A DNA stretch of 64,000 nucleotides from positions 1 through 64,000 of the forward strand of contig NZ_JABMCJ010000071.1 in the NCBI RefSeq assembly GCF_013359755.1, written 5' to 3'. This document shows positions 1-8,919 of the stretch, piece by piece (within the stretch, counting starts at the first letter, position 1; each line of letters starts with the position of its first letter). Source of the DNA: Tardiphaga robiniae. GTDB taxonomy: Bacteria > Pseudomonadota > Alphaproteobacteria > Rhizobiales > Xanthobacteraceae. Under the pieces are notes generated by a model. The model saw nothing but the letters and a program-made list of their open reading frames with translations, did not search any database and had not been told where the DNA came from. The translations under genes were made by a program, and so were the position numbers.

Positions 1-453
1 GCCAGGGACGCTTGTTAGCGCGGGGCGGGATGTGGCGCCTGCGGGCGGGAGGGAGACGTTCCCTCACGCACTCGGGAGGCCTTGGGTCACCGTCCGGCCC
101 CACTACGGGGGTCTGCCACTCATGCTGGCTGGACGTGGCATTGGTGAACGGCGGGAAACCGTCGGGATCAGCGGACTGCGGAGCTCTGCGCCTTTGCCCG
201 GAAGAACGGTCCCGGGGACAGAAATCGCCACGATGGAGCGTCGAAAGGCGTTTCCGCGGCCTCTGTGGTCCGGCGATCCGGACACTACGCTGCGGCACTG
301 TTACCAAGTCGCGCCTTTCGGCGCTTCATCTCCCTCATTTTCGAGGGAGGCCACCGGGACGGCCACGCACGCGCTCAGGCGCGGGCATCGATGGCGTACG
401 CCCATCCCCTCACCTGCATCACAGCAATCAACAAGGTCGTCACGGGAGGTCAC
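1..453. other. No supported gene; upstream region of the first Bug gene
   Basis: Open frames cross this stretch on both strands, but none has a recognisable domain, and their arginine-, proline- and serine-rich translations look like chance readings of GC-rich DNA. It may be the 5' region of the Bug gene that follows, or the end of a gene lying left of the window. I see no clear promoter. Confidence 0.5.
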
Positions 454-690
454 ATGCATCCGCGTCTCACACCGACAAATTCCACGCTGCGGCAGCAGAC
501 GTTAGCGGCCTTTCGTCTACTTTCCCCGTTACCGTGCGATGCGGTAGCCTGCCTACGGGACTCTGCATTCCGCGACATCCGTCACGGCGCAGAACGGGCA
601 GGCAACAAGAAGAACGGTCTGCGATCCGAGGCAGGCGCTACGGCGCTCCCGCCACCTTGGAGCGCGCCGGCAGTCGAGGAAATGAAATGA
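454..690 (+). CDS. Possible 78-residue leader ORF coupled to a Bug gene
   Basis: An ATG at 454 follows a good ribosome site (GGGAGG at 444-449). The frame stays open for 78 codons and ends in TGA at 688-690, overlapping the ATG at 687 of the solute-binding protein gene as ATGA, the classical arrangement of translational coupling. The product has no domain, signal peptide or membrane segment I recognise and is rich in Arg, Ala and Pro, so it may be spurious. The ribosome site and the overlap are the only support. Confidence 0.2.
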   Translation: MHPRLTPTNSTLRQQTLAAFRLLSPLPCDAVACLRDSAFRDIRHGAERAGNKKNGLRSEAGATALPPPWSAPAVEEMK

Positions 691-1670
691 TGAAGAGCTT
701 CGTCCGCGCCGCGAGCGTGATCGCCGTGATGGCCGCCTGCGCCGGCAGCGCCGGAATGGCACAAGCGCAGAGCTGGCCGAACCGGCCGATCCGCATGGTC
801 GTGCCCTACACGCCAGGCGGCTACACCGACCTGATGGCGCGCCTCGTCTCGGAGAAGATGGCGATCGCGCTGGGCCAGCCCATCGTCATCGAGAACAAGC
901 CGGGCGCCAATGCCGCCATCGGCACCGACGCCGTCGCCAAGGCAGCCCCCGACGGCTACACCTTCGGCACCGTGATCGCGGCGCATTCGGTGAATCCGAC
1001 GCTCAATCCGAAGCTGCCCTATGATGCGATGAAGGACTTCACCTACGTGTCGCTGACCTCGGTCGCGCCGCTGATTTTGATTGCGACGCCGTCCCTGCCC
1101 GCCAAGGACATGAAGGAGTTCATCGCACTCGCCAAGGCGAAGCCCGGCTCGCTGAATTTCGCCTCGTCAGGCATCGGCTCGGCGGCGCATCTGACCATGG
1201 AAATGCTGAAGAGCCGCGAAGGCATCAACCTGCAGCACATTCCTTACAAGGGCACGTCCGGCGCGCTGCAGGATACGGTCGGCGGCCAGATCAATGTGAT
1301 GTTCGACGTCATCGGCCCGCTGATGTCGCAGGTGAAGTCCGGCAATGCCAAGGCGCTCGCCGTCGCCGCCAAGGAGCGCGTCCCGGCGGCCGGCGACGTG
1401 CCGACCATGGCGGAAGCCGGCGTGCCTGATTTCGTCTCCGGCACCTGGTCCGGCATCATCGCGCCCGCAGGCACACCGAAGGAGATCGTCGACCGCGTAG
1501 CCGCGGAGGCAAAGAAAGCGCTCACCGATCCCGACCTGAAGAAGAAGCTCGACGATCAGGGCATCGTCCCCATGGGCACCACCCCGGATGAATTCCGCGC
1601 CTTCGTCACCGACGAGATCGCGCGCTGGAAGAAAGTGATCACGGACGCCGGGATCAAGATGGAGCAGTAA
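687..1670 (+). CDS. Bug/TctC-family periplasmic solute-binding protein
   Basis: Periplasmic binding protein of the tripartite tricarboxylate transporter (Bug) family, which binds organic acids and similar carboxylates. Residues 1 to about 27 form a signal peptide ending in AQAQ. The mature N-terminus has the family motif PIRMVVPYTPGGYTD, followed by the ligand-loop segment AAPDGYTFGTV. At 327 residues it has the usual family length. The frame runs open far upstream, but GAGGA at 676-680 sits just before the ATG at 687 (a second ATG follows at 690), so I start there. No tctA or tctB gene lies nearby, so it is an orphan that must use a membrane pair encoded elsewhere or act in sensing. The ligand cannot be read from sequence. 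Confidence 0.9.
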   Translation: MMKSFVRAASVIAVMAACAGSAGMAQAQSWPNRPIRMVVPYTPGGYTDLMARLVSEKMAIALGQPIVIENKPGANAAIGTDAVAKAAPDGYTFGTVIAAHSVNPTLNPKLPYDAMKDFTYVSLTSVAPLILIATPSLPAKDMKEFIALAKAKPGSLNFASSGIGSAAHLTMEMLKSREGINLQHIPYKGTSGALQDTVGGQINVMFDVIGPLMSQVKSGNAKALAVAAKERVPAAGDVPTMAEAGVPDFVSGTWSGIIAPAGTPKEIVDRVAAEAKKALTDPDLKKKLDDQGIVPMGTTPDEFRAFVTDEIARWKKVITDAGIKMEQ

Positions 1671-1681
1671 GTACATAGCTC

Positions 1682-1861
1682 GTCATTCCGGGACGCGAGC
1701 GCCACTTGGCGGTCGCGGACCCGGAATCTCAAGATGAGAGTCGCTCCCTCCGCCGCGCTGGATCAAGAGGTGATGAACACATCAAGATTCCCCGCCACTC
1801 CAATTGGAGTGGCTGAGGTTCGCGCCGAACCGCTTCGCGTTTCGGCCCGCCCCGGAATGAC
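1682..1861. repeat. Intergenic palindromic repeat element (GTCATTCCGGG ends)
   Basis: GTCATTCCGGG at 1682-1692 is matched by its exact reverse complement at 1851-1861, enclosing about 160 bases with further internal dyads. Elements that begin and end with this motif are, from memory, widespread between genes in Bradyrhizobium and relatives. It lies between the convergent stops of the Bug gene and the zinc peptidase gene, where it could end transcription from both sides. Confidence 0.7.
1795..1812. repeat. Perfect 18-base palindrome
   Basis: CCACTCCAATTGGAGTGG reads the same on both strands. It lies inside the larger intergenic repeat between two convergent genes. It could form a hairpin or be a protein-binding site; no T-run follows. 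Confidence 0.5.
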
Positions 1862-1874
1862 AGCGTAAGGCCAT

Positions 1875-2858
1875 TCAGCTTTCGCTGCGCGTTTTCAGAA
1901 TCGCCAGATGCACGAAATGCAGCTTTCCCCTCACCGCCTGTGTGAGATGAAACGGATAGGCGTCGCTCATGCCCATCGAACGATTGAGTTCGTTCATGCT
2001 GTAGGACACAGCATCCCACAGCGACAGCAGCGCTTCGAAGTCACGCTCGAGATAGGGATCGTCCAGCGTATGACGCGAGCGCTCGTCCAGTGACAGCGGC
2101 AGCGACGACGCGGTGCCGAGCGTCGAGACGATGTGCAGGAAATGCGCGAAGGTCTCGGCCCAGTCTTCCCACGGATGCGACGTCGCATATTCGCTGATGA
2201 AGGCATCGCTATTCCACGAGCGATCGGCGCGATTGTGATAGGCCGCGAGTGCCTCGCCATAGTCGCGCGTTTCATCGCCGAAGATCATCCGGAACGGACC
2301 GATAAGCTGCGACTGATCGACCAGCGCTTCCCAGTAGAAATGCCCGACCTCGTGGCGGAAATGGCCGAGCAGCGTCCGATACGGTTCGCGAAACGCCGCG
2401 CGCCGTGCCTCGCGCTCGGCATCGTCAGCTTCCGAGAGATTCATCGTGATCAGCCCCGACAAATGCCCTGTCATGATCGGATGTCCGGCGGTCTCATCCG
2501 AGAGAATGTCGAACGCGATATGCGCGCCGCTCGACACGGCAAGGGGCAGTCTGAGCCGCATCAGGTCATAGGTCAGACGTCGCTTGGCTTGCTCAACCCG
2601 CTTCCAGAGCGCGACATTGCGATCGGATACCAGATTGGGAATTGTTCGCGTAAGCCGGCAGGACGGACAGAACGGATCGCTGTCATCCGTGGCCCAGTTG
2701 CAGGCGATCAGATCGCGATTGGCACAGGACATGGCCGCCGCGGCGCTGACGACATTGGACTGCGCGGTGTCGAAGATCAGCGCCTCGCCGCATTGCACGC
2801 AATCGCTCTGCTCGAAGAAGACGCGTGTCTGGCAATTGGGGCAGATCAGTTGTTTCAT
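1875..2858 (-). CDS. Zinc-ribbon putative metallopeptidase (Peptidase_Mx type)
   Basis: Predicted cytoplasmic zinc-dependent peptidase of 327 residues. The N-terminus is a zinc ribbon (Cys6, Cys9, Cys20, Cys23), with more cysteines at 45, 53, 64 and 67 that may bind a second metal. The catalytic HExxH motif is HEVGH at 169-173, inside GHFRHEVGHFYWE, and the downstream WEDWAE around 231-236 probably supplies the third metal ligand. This architecture matches the bacterial putative zinc-binding metallopeptidase family, whose substrates are unknown. The gene is divergent from the beta-lactamase gene, about 180 bases away. No strong ribosome site precedes the ATG. Confidence 0.85.
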   Translation of the reverse strand: MKQLICPNCQTRVFFEQSDCVQCGEALIFDTAQSNVVSAAAAMSCANRDLIACNWATDDSDPFCPSCRLTRTIPNLVSDRNVALWKRVEQAKRRLTYDLMRLRLPLAVSSGAHIAFDILSDETAGHPIMTGHLSGLITMNLSEADDAEREARRAAFREPYRTLLGHFRHEVGHFYWEALVDQSQLIGPFRMIFGDETRDYGEALAAYHNRADRSWNSDAFISEYATSHPWEDWAETFAHFLHIVSTLGTASSLPLSLDERSRHTLDDPYLERDFEALLSLWDAVSYSMNELNRSMGMSDAYPFHLTQAVRGKLHFVHLAILKTRSES

Positions 2859-3035
2859 GGGTGAAGTCTAACCCGAAACGGCCGGGATGGTTCAACGCGC
2901 TCACAACATTCGCCGCCCGGCCGTGCCAGTCATGCGCGATGCCGGCATGCAGGAATGGCGCTTGAGCCATCCGCCCAAATCGCGCTTCAATCCTGGCGTT
3001 CAGAAGAACCAATAAAATCAGACCGGGAGGCCATC

Positions 3036-3923
3036 ATGAAGACGCTCGCAGGAGCCATCTGCGCTCTGGCGCTATTTGCAGGCAACGCGCAGGCGCAGAC
3101 CGTCAAGGATTTTCTGGCGCAGGTGATGGTCAAGTGGACCGCGCCATTCGAGCCTTTTCAATTGATCGACAACATCTATTACGTCGGCACCGACGGCATC
3201 GCGGTCTATCTCATCAAGACATCCGACGGCCTGATCCTGATGGATACGGGCGTCCCGCAATCGACCGGGATGATCAAGGAGCACATCGCAAAGCTCGGCT
3301 TCAAGGAAGCCGATATCAAGATCATCCTCAACAGCCATGCCCATTTCGATCACACCGGCGGTTTTGCGGAGATCAAGAAGGACACCGGGGCGCAACTGAT
3401 CGCAGGCCTACGGGACAAGCCATTGCTCGAAAGCGGCACCTATCCGGGCGATGAAAAGAACACCGATATTGGTTTCCCGCCGGTCAAGGTGGATCGCACC
3501 GTCACCGAGGGCGATAAGGTCACGCTCGGCGGCACCACGCTGACGGCGCATGCGACGCCCGGCCATTCGCCGGGCTGCACGAGCTGGGAAATGACCGTAA
3601 AGGACGGCAGCGAGAACCGTGAGGTCCTGTTCTTCTGCAGCGGCACCGTGGCGCTGAACCGGCTGGTCGGCAATCCAACCCATGCCGGCATCGTCGACGA
3701 TTATCGGTCGACCTATGCCAAGGCCAAGGCGATGAAGATCGACGTGCTGCTCGGGCCGCATCCGGAAGTCTATGGTATGCAGGCCAAACGCGCGGCGATG
3801 AAGGACGGCGCGCCGAATCCGTTCGTGAAACCGGGCGAGCTTGCCGCTTACGCTGCAACGCTCGAACAGGATTTCGACAAGCAGCTCGCCAAGCAAACGG
3901 CTGCGCTACAAAGCGGCAAATAG
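3036..3923 (+). CDS. Subclass B3 metallo-beta-lactamase, BJP-1-like
   Basis: Periplasmic zinc hydrolase expected to open beta-lactam rings, carbapenems included. Residues 1-20 are a signal peptide ending AQA. The metallo-hydrolase motif HAHFDH gives His101, His103, Asp105 and His106; His177 in GHSPGCTSW and His242 in GPHPEVYGM complete the two zinc sites of subclass B3. From memory the sequence is strikingly close to BJP-1 of Bradyrhizobium through segments such as KWTAPFEPFQLIDNIYYV and FFCSGTVALNRLVG. The start at 3036 has GGGAGG at 3025-3030; the frame opens earlier but without a signal peptide. It stands alone with no ampR-type regulator beside it, which suggests constitutive or weak expression. 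Confidence 0.92.
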   Translation: MKTLAGAICALALFAGNAQAQTVKDFLAQVMVKWTAPFEPFQLIDNIYYVGTDGIAVYLIKTSDGLILMDTGVPQSTGMIKEHIAKLGFKEADIKIILNSHAHFDHTGGFAEIKKDTGAQLIAGLRDKPLLESGTYPGDEKNTDIGFPPVKVDRTVTEGDKVTLGGTTLTAHATPGHSPGCTSWEMTVKDGSENREVLFFCSGTVALNRLVGNPTHAGIVDDYRSTYAKAKAMKIDVLLGPHPEVYGMQAKRAAMKDGAPNPFVKPGELAAYAATLEQDFDKQLAKQTAALQSGK

Positions 3924-4019
3924 CGACTGCCAGCCGCGGCGAGCGATTTGTCGCAAGCCACGGCAGTTGTCGGCGATTGCGGTCGGCTGGTAGTTTTGCG
4001 CATCAGATGAGGTGCGCCC

Positions 4020-4424
4020 ATGGAACTCGCCTGCCCCTGCAACGCCGTGAAGCTCAGGATTTCAGCCGACCCCATCGCCCATTTCTGGTGCCACTGCGCC
4101 GACTGCCAGACCGTCCACGGCGCGGCTTATGTGGCCGAGGCCGTCTATCCGGCTGACGACGTTGAAGTCGTACAAGGCGACACGACGTCGTTCGCGCTGA
4201 AGACGACCCCGCGCCTCAGTTGCGCAAAATGTGCCACGCGGCTGATTATCGAACTCGACGGGATCGGCATGCGCAGCATCAACGGCTATCTGCTCGGGGA
4301 CGCGTTCAAGCCGAGCCTGCATATCAATTGCAGCGAGGCGATTGCTCCGGTCCGCGACGGCCTGCCACATTACGCTGCCATGCCGGCGGCGTTCGGCGGC
4401 GACGACCGGCTGGTCGACTGGTAG
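4020..4424 (+). CDS. GFA-family (CENP-V/GFA domain) protein
   Basis: Small zinc protein of 134 residues from the family named after the glutathione-dependent formaldehyde-activating enzyme. The cysteine pattern is ACPCNAV near the start, CHCADCQ near residue 25 and CAKCATRL near residue 63, the expected zinc-binding layout. Members act on or bind glutathione adducts in some organisms, but most, this one included, have no proven activity. It follows the beta-lactamase gene by about 95 bases and converges on an MFS transporter gene. A plausible ribosome site (GATGAGG) precedes the ATG. Confidence 0.85.
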   Translation: MELACPCNAVKLRISADPIAHFWCHCADCQTVHGAAYVAEAVYPADDVEVVQGDTTSFALKTTPRLSCAKCATRLIIELDGIGMRSINGYLLGDAFKPSLHINCSEAIAPVRDGLPHYAAMPAAFGGDDRLVDW

Positions 4425-4444
4425 GACACCGAGGTTTTTCCTCG

Positions 4445-5692
4445 CTAGGGCAGCGCCAGCAGGCCTCCAGCAACAATCATGGTCGCCAGCGCCGACAGCG
4501 CCAGCGACCAATGGATCCCGATCATGCCGCCGACGACGCCGACCGAGATGCCGCTGAAGGCGCGCAAGCCCAGGCTCGCCATATTGAACAGACCGATGAC
4601 GCGGCCGCGCTTGTCCAGGGGTGCATCGAGCTGCACAAGGCTCTGTGCCATGGCGTTGAACGACAATTCGAGGAATCCCGCCGCAAACAGGAACACCAGC
4701 GCAATGGCGTAGTGACCGGTCAGCGCGAAGATCGCCAACGCACCGCACCAGAGCAGCGCCAGAATGATCGCCGTACGCGGCTTCGGCGCCAGCAATTGCC
4801 TGCCCTCCAGCGCCAGGCCGGCAAGCAGGCCACCGGCTGCGTCAGCCGCCAGCAGCATGCTGTAGGACATGCCGGGATCGCCATGGCCGAGATCACTGGC
4901 AAAGCCCGGCATCTGCGAACTATAGGCATTGCCGACGAAGAACGAGGCCGCGCCGGCCAGCGCGATCATGGACACGATCACCGGCCGGTGGCGCACGTCG
5001 CGCATGGTCTGGACGATGTCCGCAAAGCCCCGCACGGCGCGCTGAGGCGCGGGCGCGCCGGTGCGAAAACGCGGACCATAGGGTGCCTTGATCAGCCACA
5101 GCACCAGCGGCAGATAGAAGATGGTGTTGAGCATGATGCCATAGGCCGGCCCTAGCGCGAGCAGGATCACGCCGCCGACCGCTGGGCCAACCATGACACC
5201 GAGATAGCGCGCCATGGCGTTCAGACGCACCGCGCTCGGCAGGTCGGCGGAACCGACGACGTCGTAGAGCAGCATCTGGTTCGGTGTCTGCCACAGCACG
5301 CCAGCACAGCCATGAATCACCAGCAGCACCATCGCCTGCCACATCTGCAGTGTGTCAGTGATGAAGAAATAGCCCCAGCCCAGCGATGCCAGAATGAACA
5401 GCACCATGCCGCACTGGATCACGCGCCGCGGGTCGAACCGCTCCGCCAGCGCGCCAGACGTGACCGAGAACAGCAGGAACGGCAGCCAGTGCGAGACGAT
5501 GGCAAACCCGCCGAGCGCAGGTGACTGGAATTTCTGAAACACCACCCAGTAGCTGATCACATGCTCGATATTGTCGGCCATCATGGCCAGCACATAGGTG
5601 ATGAACTGGGCGCGGAATCCCGGGTGATGCAGCGCCGCGAAGGATCGTTTGGTGGGCGATGCGCCGACGGCCTGCGTTGGGGTGTCGCTCAT
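4445..5692 (-). CDS. MFS transporter, EntS/MFS_3-like exporter
   Basis: Twelve-helix inner-membrane transporter of 415 residues. The N-terminal half carries ALAERFDPRRV, the loop 2-3 signature variant of the MFS_3 group that contains enterobactin exporters and proposed drug or metabolite exporters. The central loop (PYGPRFRTGAPAPQRAVRGF) is short and basic, as usual between helices 6 and 7. Substrate unknown; there are no siderophore genes beside it. The gene is divergent from yghU, about 195 bases away, and converges on the GFA gene. Confidence 0.85.
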   Translation of the reverse strand: MSDTPTQAVGASPTKRSFAALHHPGFRAQFITYVLAMMADNIEHVISYWVVFQKFQSPALGGFAIVSHWLPFLLFSVTSGALAERFDPRRVIQCGMVLFILASLGWGYFFITDTLQMWQAMVLLVIHGCAGVLWQTPNQMLLYDVVGSADLPSAVRLNAMARYLGVMVGPAVGGVILLALGPAYGIMLNTIFYLPLVLWLIKAPYGPRFRTGAPAPQRAVRGFADIVQTMRDVRHRPVIVSMIALAGAASFFVGNAYSSQMPGFASDLGHGDPGMSYSMLLAADAAGGLLAGLALEGRQLLAPKPRTAIILALLWCGALAIFALTGHYAIALVFLFAAGFLELSFNAMAQSLVQLDAPLDKRGRVIGLFNMASLGLRAFSGISVGVVGGMIGIHWSLALSALATMIVAGGLLALP

Positions 5693-5889
5693 CGGGAGGG
5701 GAATCTTCGCAAGCAGGAGAATCCCGCCATCGGCAGCGACGGCGGTGCGGAGTCGTTACATCGCATGTCTTCGCCCGGCACAAGGCGGCTTCCGGCATAG
5801 GACGCCTCGCCATCTTGCATGCAATTGCATTCATCCCTACCTGTCCCCGGCAACCATCAACCCTGCCCCTTTTCCGGAGCCAGCCTGAC

Positions 5890-6762
5890 ATGACCGACGC
5901 CCCCTACACGCCTCCCAAAGTCTGGACCTGGGACAAGGAAAACGGCGGCAAATTTGCCTCGACCAACCGGCCCATCGCCGGCCCCACCCATGAGAAGGAG
6001 CTCCCGGTCGGCAAACATCCGTTCCAGCTCTATTCGCTGGCGACGCCGAACGGCCAGAAGGTCACGATCATGTTCGAGGAACTGCTCGCTGCCGGCCATA
6101 CAGGCGCGGAATACGATGCCTGGCTGATCCGGATCGACGGCAACCAGTTCGGTTCGGGTTTCGTCGATGTGAACCCTAATTCCAAGATTCCAGCCCTGAT
6201 CGACCGCAGCGGCGACAAGCCGTTTCGCGTGTTCGAATCCGGCGCGATCCTGGTGCATCTCGCCGAGAAATTCGGCGCCTTCCTTCCAAACGGCGGCCCG
6301 GAACGCGCCGAGTGCCTGTCCTGGCTGTTCTGGCAGATGGGCAGCGCCCCCTTCCTCGGCGGCGGCTTCGGCCACTTCTATGCCTATGCGCCGACCAAGA
6401 TCGAATACGCCATCGACCGCTACGCCATGGAGACGAAACGTCAGCTCGACGTGCTGGACCGTCGCCTCGCCGATAACGAGTATCTCGCCGGCAAGGATTA
6501 TACGATCGCCGATATGGCGGTGTTCCCCTGGTATGGCGGCCTCGCAGAGAATGCGATCTATGGCGATGCCGGCACTTTCCTCGATGTGCAGAGCTACAAG
6601 AACCTGCAGCGCTGGACCAGGACCATCGCGGCACGACCTGCCGTGAAGCGCGGTCGCATGGTCAATCGCACCTCGGGCGACCCTGCCGGCCAGTTGCGCG
6701 AACGCCATGACGCCAGCGACTTCGACACGAAGACTCAGGACAAGCTCGAAGCGAAGAGCTGA
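5890..6762 (+). CDS. yghU: Glutathione-dependent disulfide-bond oxidoreductase YghU
   Basis: Glutathione transferase-like enzyme of 290 residues in the YghU/Nu-class family, which has disulfide-bond reductase and weak peroxidase activity with glutathione. The long N-terminal extension before the thioredoxin fold (PPKVWTWDKENGGKFASTN) is diagnostic of YghU, followed by the thioredoxin-like part beginning near HPFQLYSLATPNGQKV and an all-helical C-terminal domain. I chose the ATG at 5890 because family members begin just before this extension; the frame is open upstream but without matching residues. A strong terminator lies about 40 bases past the stop. Confidence 0.93.
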   Translation: MTDAPYTPPKVWTWDKENGGKFASTNRPIAGPTHEKELPVGKHPFQLYSLATPNGQKVTIMFEELLAAGHTGAEYDAWLIRIDGNQFGSGFVDVNPNSKIPALIDRSGDKPFRVFESGAILVHLAEKFGAFLPNGGPERAECLSWLFWQMGSAPFLGGGFGHFYAYAPTKIEYAIDRYAMETKRQLDVLDRRLADNEYLAGKDYTIADMAVFPWYGGLAENAIYGDAGTFLDVQSYKNLQRWTRTIAARPAVKRGRMVNRTSGDPAGQLRERHDASDFDTKTQDKLEAKS

Positions 6763-6802
6763 GACGAAGACTTCGAGTTGACGTCGCTTCAGCCCGGAAT
6801 CG

Positions 6803-6828
6803 AAAAGCCCCGCGCGAGCGGGGCTTTT
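6803..6828. terminator. Intrinsic terminator between yghU and a PsiF-repeat gene
   Basis: Perfect 11-base-pair stem AAAAGCCCCGC / GCGGGGCTTTT around a four-base loop, with A and T tracts on the two sides. It can therefore stop transcription in both directions, as fits its place between convergent genes. Confidence 0.92.
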
Positions 6829-6856
6829 GCACGTCTGGATGCGTGAGGCAGCAGCC

Positions 6857-7078
6857 TCAGCCCTTCATGCACTTGTTAACCGATGAGGTCTTGGCGGCGC
6901 CGGCCAGTGGCTTGCCCTCGGCGCTCTTGGCGTTGTCCTCGCAGCACTTCTTCATGAAGCTCTTCTTGGCAGCGCCCGCGAGCGGCTTGCCGTCGCCGCT
7001 GACGGCGTTGCAGGATTGCGCCATTGCGGGCGCAGCACTGAACAGGCTCAAGAGAACGAGGACAGACAGACGTTTCAT
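6857..7078 (-). CDS. Small secreted PsiF-repeat protein
   Basis: Seventy-three residues: a signal peptide of about 21 residues ending AMAQ, then two PsiF-type repeats, each built around GKPLAGAAK followed by a Lys/Ser-rich stretch and a cysteine-containing end (FMKKCC, VNKCMKG). PsiF is a periplasmic or secreted protein of unknown role, phosphate-starvation-inducible in Escherichia coli; no phosphate signal is visible here. It converges on yghU across a shared terminator. Confidence 0.85.
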   Translation of the reverse strand: MKRLSVLVLLSLFSAAPAMAQSCNAVSGDGKPLAGAAKKSFMKKCCEDNAKSAEGKPLAGAAKTSSVNKCMKG

Positions 7079-7162
7079 GGACCGACTCCCGGTTTGTTGG
7101 AGCTGCAGCCTAGCGCAACCACGGGCTCTCGCAAGACCGGCTATGCATCACGTGCCTACCGC

Positions 7163-7585
7163 TTAAACGCTATGTCGCGGCGCAGCGATTTCGCCGCGCA
7201 CCGAGGCAACGCCCATCTCGAAACTGTCAGCGATACGGCGCGCGCGGATCATGAAGGCCTCGGTGACCTCAGCCGGAAATATCTCGCGCGCGGTCTGTTC
7301 GAACAGCAAAAGCCAGCGATCGAAATGTTCGCCCTTCAGCGGCAGCACGAGATGTGGACGCATCGGGCGGCCATTGTAGCGGCCGGTCTTCAGCATCATC
7401 GACGACCAGAAATCGCTGATCTGCGCGATGTGATGATCCCAGTCGGTCACGGCGCTGTTGAAGATCGGCCCCAGCAAATCATCCTCGCGGGCACGGCCGT
7501 AAAAGGTCTGCACCAGAAGCGCGATATTTTCTTCATTCAGGGAGGGCTGGAAGCTGGTGAAGCCGATTTCGGAGGTTTGCGTCAT
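7163..7585 (-). CDS. Group III truncated haemoglobin
   Basis: Haem protein of 140 residues. The segment FYGRAREDDLLGPIF and the following DWDHHIAQISDFWSSMML match the group III truncated globins of proteobacteria, which bind oxygen or nitric oxide and are thought to take part in NO or redox chemistry near the membrane. The start ATG at 7585 gives the normal family length; longer readings upstream have no globin residues. It is separated by about 330 bases from the divergently transcribed AraC gene. Confidence 0.9.
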   Translation of the reverse strand: MTQTSEIGFTSFQPSLNEENIALLVQTFYGRAREDDLLGPIFNSAVTDWDHHIAQISDFWSSMMLKTGRYNGRPMRPHLVLPLKGEHFDRWLLLFEQTAREIFPAEVTEAFMIRARRIADSFEMGVASVRGEIAAPRHSV

Positions 7586-7918
7586 GCGCCCTGATGTAGG
7601 CGACGGCGGCCAGCTCGGCAACCGCCATCGCCCGAAATCCGTTCTGCAATTGATCCAGCGCAAACTCAGTTGCGACGACCCGCCGTCTGCGTCCGTTCCA
7701 TCAGGTCCCCTTCCGAGCGAGCGCCATAAAATGCCTGCAGGAGCATCCCCCGACGCAACTTCCCGGTGTGATGGAGCGGCACCCAGAATTCTTATAGAGC
7801 TGCCGAACTCCTCGGAGAGACCGTCCGGTGTCGCATTCGCCAATACGCGGTACTCTCCGGCTTTTTGCGATAGGATAACGCTGATAACCGTGCCCCGAAA
7901 CCGCAAGGACACCTTCAC
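7586..7918. other. Intergenic region, no gene seen
   Basis: This 333-base stretch between the globin gene and the divergent AraC gene must hold the promoters of both. I see no convincing coding frame and no clear -35/-10 pair. Confidence 0.5.
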
Positions 7919-8818
7919 TTGCCCGAAGCTCTCCTCTCCGCCCGCTCCGGCGAGTTTCCGACCTTTGAAACCTCGGATTTCGCGGGCGAAGGCTCGTTCT
8001 ACTTCGACCTCGTACGACTGGAGGACCGCGACGACATCCCGCGCGGTTTCCTGCACCGGCACAACTACTACCATCTGCTCTGGATGACCCGGGCGAGCGG
8101 CACGCACACACTCGACTTCGCGCATTTCGACGTGCGCGACCACTCAGTGTTCTTTCTTTCGCCGGGCCAGGTCCATGCCTGGACGTCATCGGTCAAGCCT
8201 CACGGCTACGTGCTGAACTTCAGCACCGACTTCTTCGCGCGGATGTTTCCGCGCGCCGAAGATGTCGCGAAACTTCCGTTCTTCCACCCTGCGCGCGGCA
8301 ACAGCGCGCTCTATCTCACGCAGGCCCAGCATGACGGCATGCTGCCACTGCTCTGCGAGATGGAGCGTGAGGCACGCGATCGCCAGCCGGGATTTCCCGA
8401 TGTGGTGCGGGCCAGCCTGCTGATCCTGCTCACGCGCCTGCGCCGTGTGTGCCCCGACAACGAGCCCGCCGGTGGCGTTGGTCCACACCAGGCGCTCGCG
8501 CGCCGTTTCGCGATGCTGGTGGAAACGCACTACCTGCGCTTCGGTACCATCGGCCAGTACGCCGAGGCGCTTGGCGTGAGCGAGCGCCAGCTCAACGATG
8601 CGGTCAAGCGCACTGTGGCGCGCACGGCCAGCCAGGTGGTGCAGGAGCGCGTGGTCCTCGAAGCCAAGCGCTGGCTCAGCAACACCGAAACGGGCATCGC
8701 CGAGATCGCGTTCCGCCTCAATATCGAGGATCCGGCCTACTTCGCGCGCTTCTTCAAGAAGCAGACCGGCCTCACGCCGGGCGACTTCCGGAGGAAGCAT
8801 TGCCGTCCACTGGACTGA
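7919..8818 (+). CDS. AraC-family regulator with N-terminal cupin domain
   Basis: Transcription factor of 299 residues. The N-terminal half is an AraC-type cupin sensor (HRHNYYHLLWMTRASGTH, then SVFFLSPGQVHAW, the usual jelly-roll motifs), and the last 100 residues are the two helix-turn-helix AraC domain, ending with the signature FRLNIEDPAYFARFFKKQTGLTPGDFRR. The start is a TTG at 7919 with AAGGA about nine bases before it. It stands just upstream of a Bug solute-binding gene and a NIPSNAP gene on the same strand, so it probably controls them in response to a carboxylate or aromatic substrate. Confidence 0.88.
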   Translation: MPEALLSARSGEFPTFETSDFAGEGSFYFDLVRLEDRDDIPRGFLHRHNYYHLLWMTRASGTHTLDFAHFDVRDHSVFFLSPGQVHAWTSSVKPHGYVLNFSTDFFARMFPRAEDVAKLPFFHPARGNSALYLTQAQHDGMLPLLCEMEREARDRQPGFPDVVRASLLILLTRLRRVCPDNEPAGGVGPHQALARRFAMLVETHYLRFGTIGQYAEALGVSERQLNDAVKRTVARTASQVVQERVVLEAKRWLSNTETGIAEIAFRLNIEDPAYFARFFKKQTGLTPGDFRRKHCRPLD

Positions 8819-8919
8819 CACGCGAAAAAGTCCAACACAACGTCTGATCCGTCCTAGCGCCGTCGCCGCGCGGCTGCATAGAGTGTCCCGCATGGACGCC
8901 TGACCGGGCGCTGCCATCG

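Noticed and set aside
12-686. Long N-terminal extension of the first Bug gene in the same frame
   Set aside because: The extra 225 residues are low-complexity, lack any domain, and would bury the signal peptide inside the protein; a ribosome site favours 687.
4220-5155. 311-codon plus-strand frame over the MFS gene
   Set aside because: Shadow with Gln/Arg/His-rich translation; no domain.
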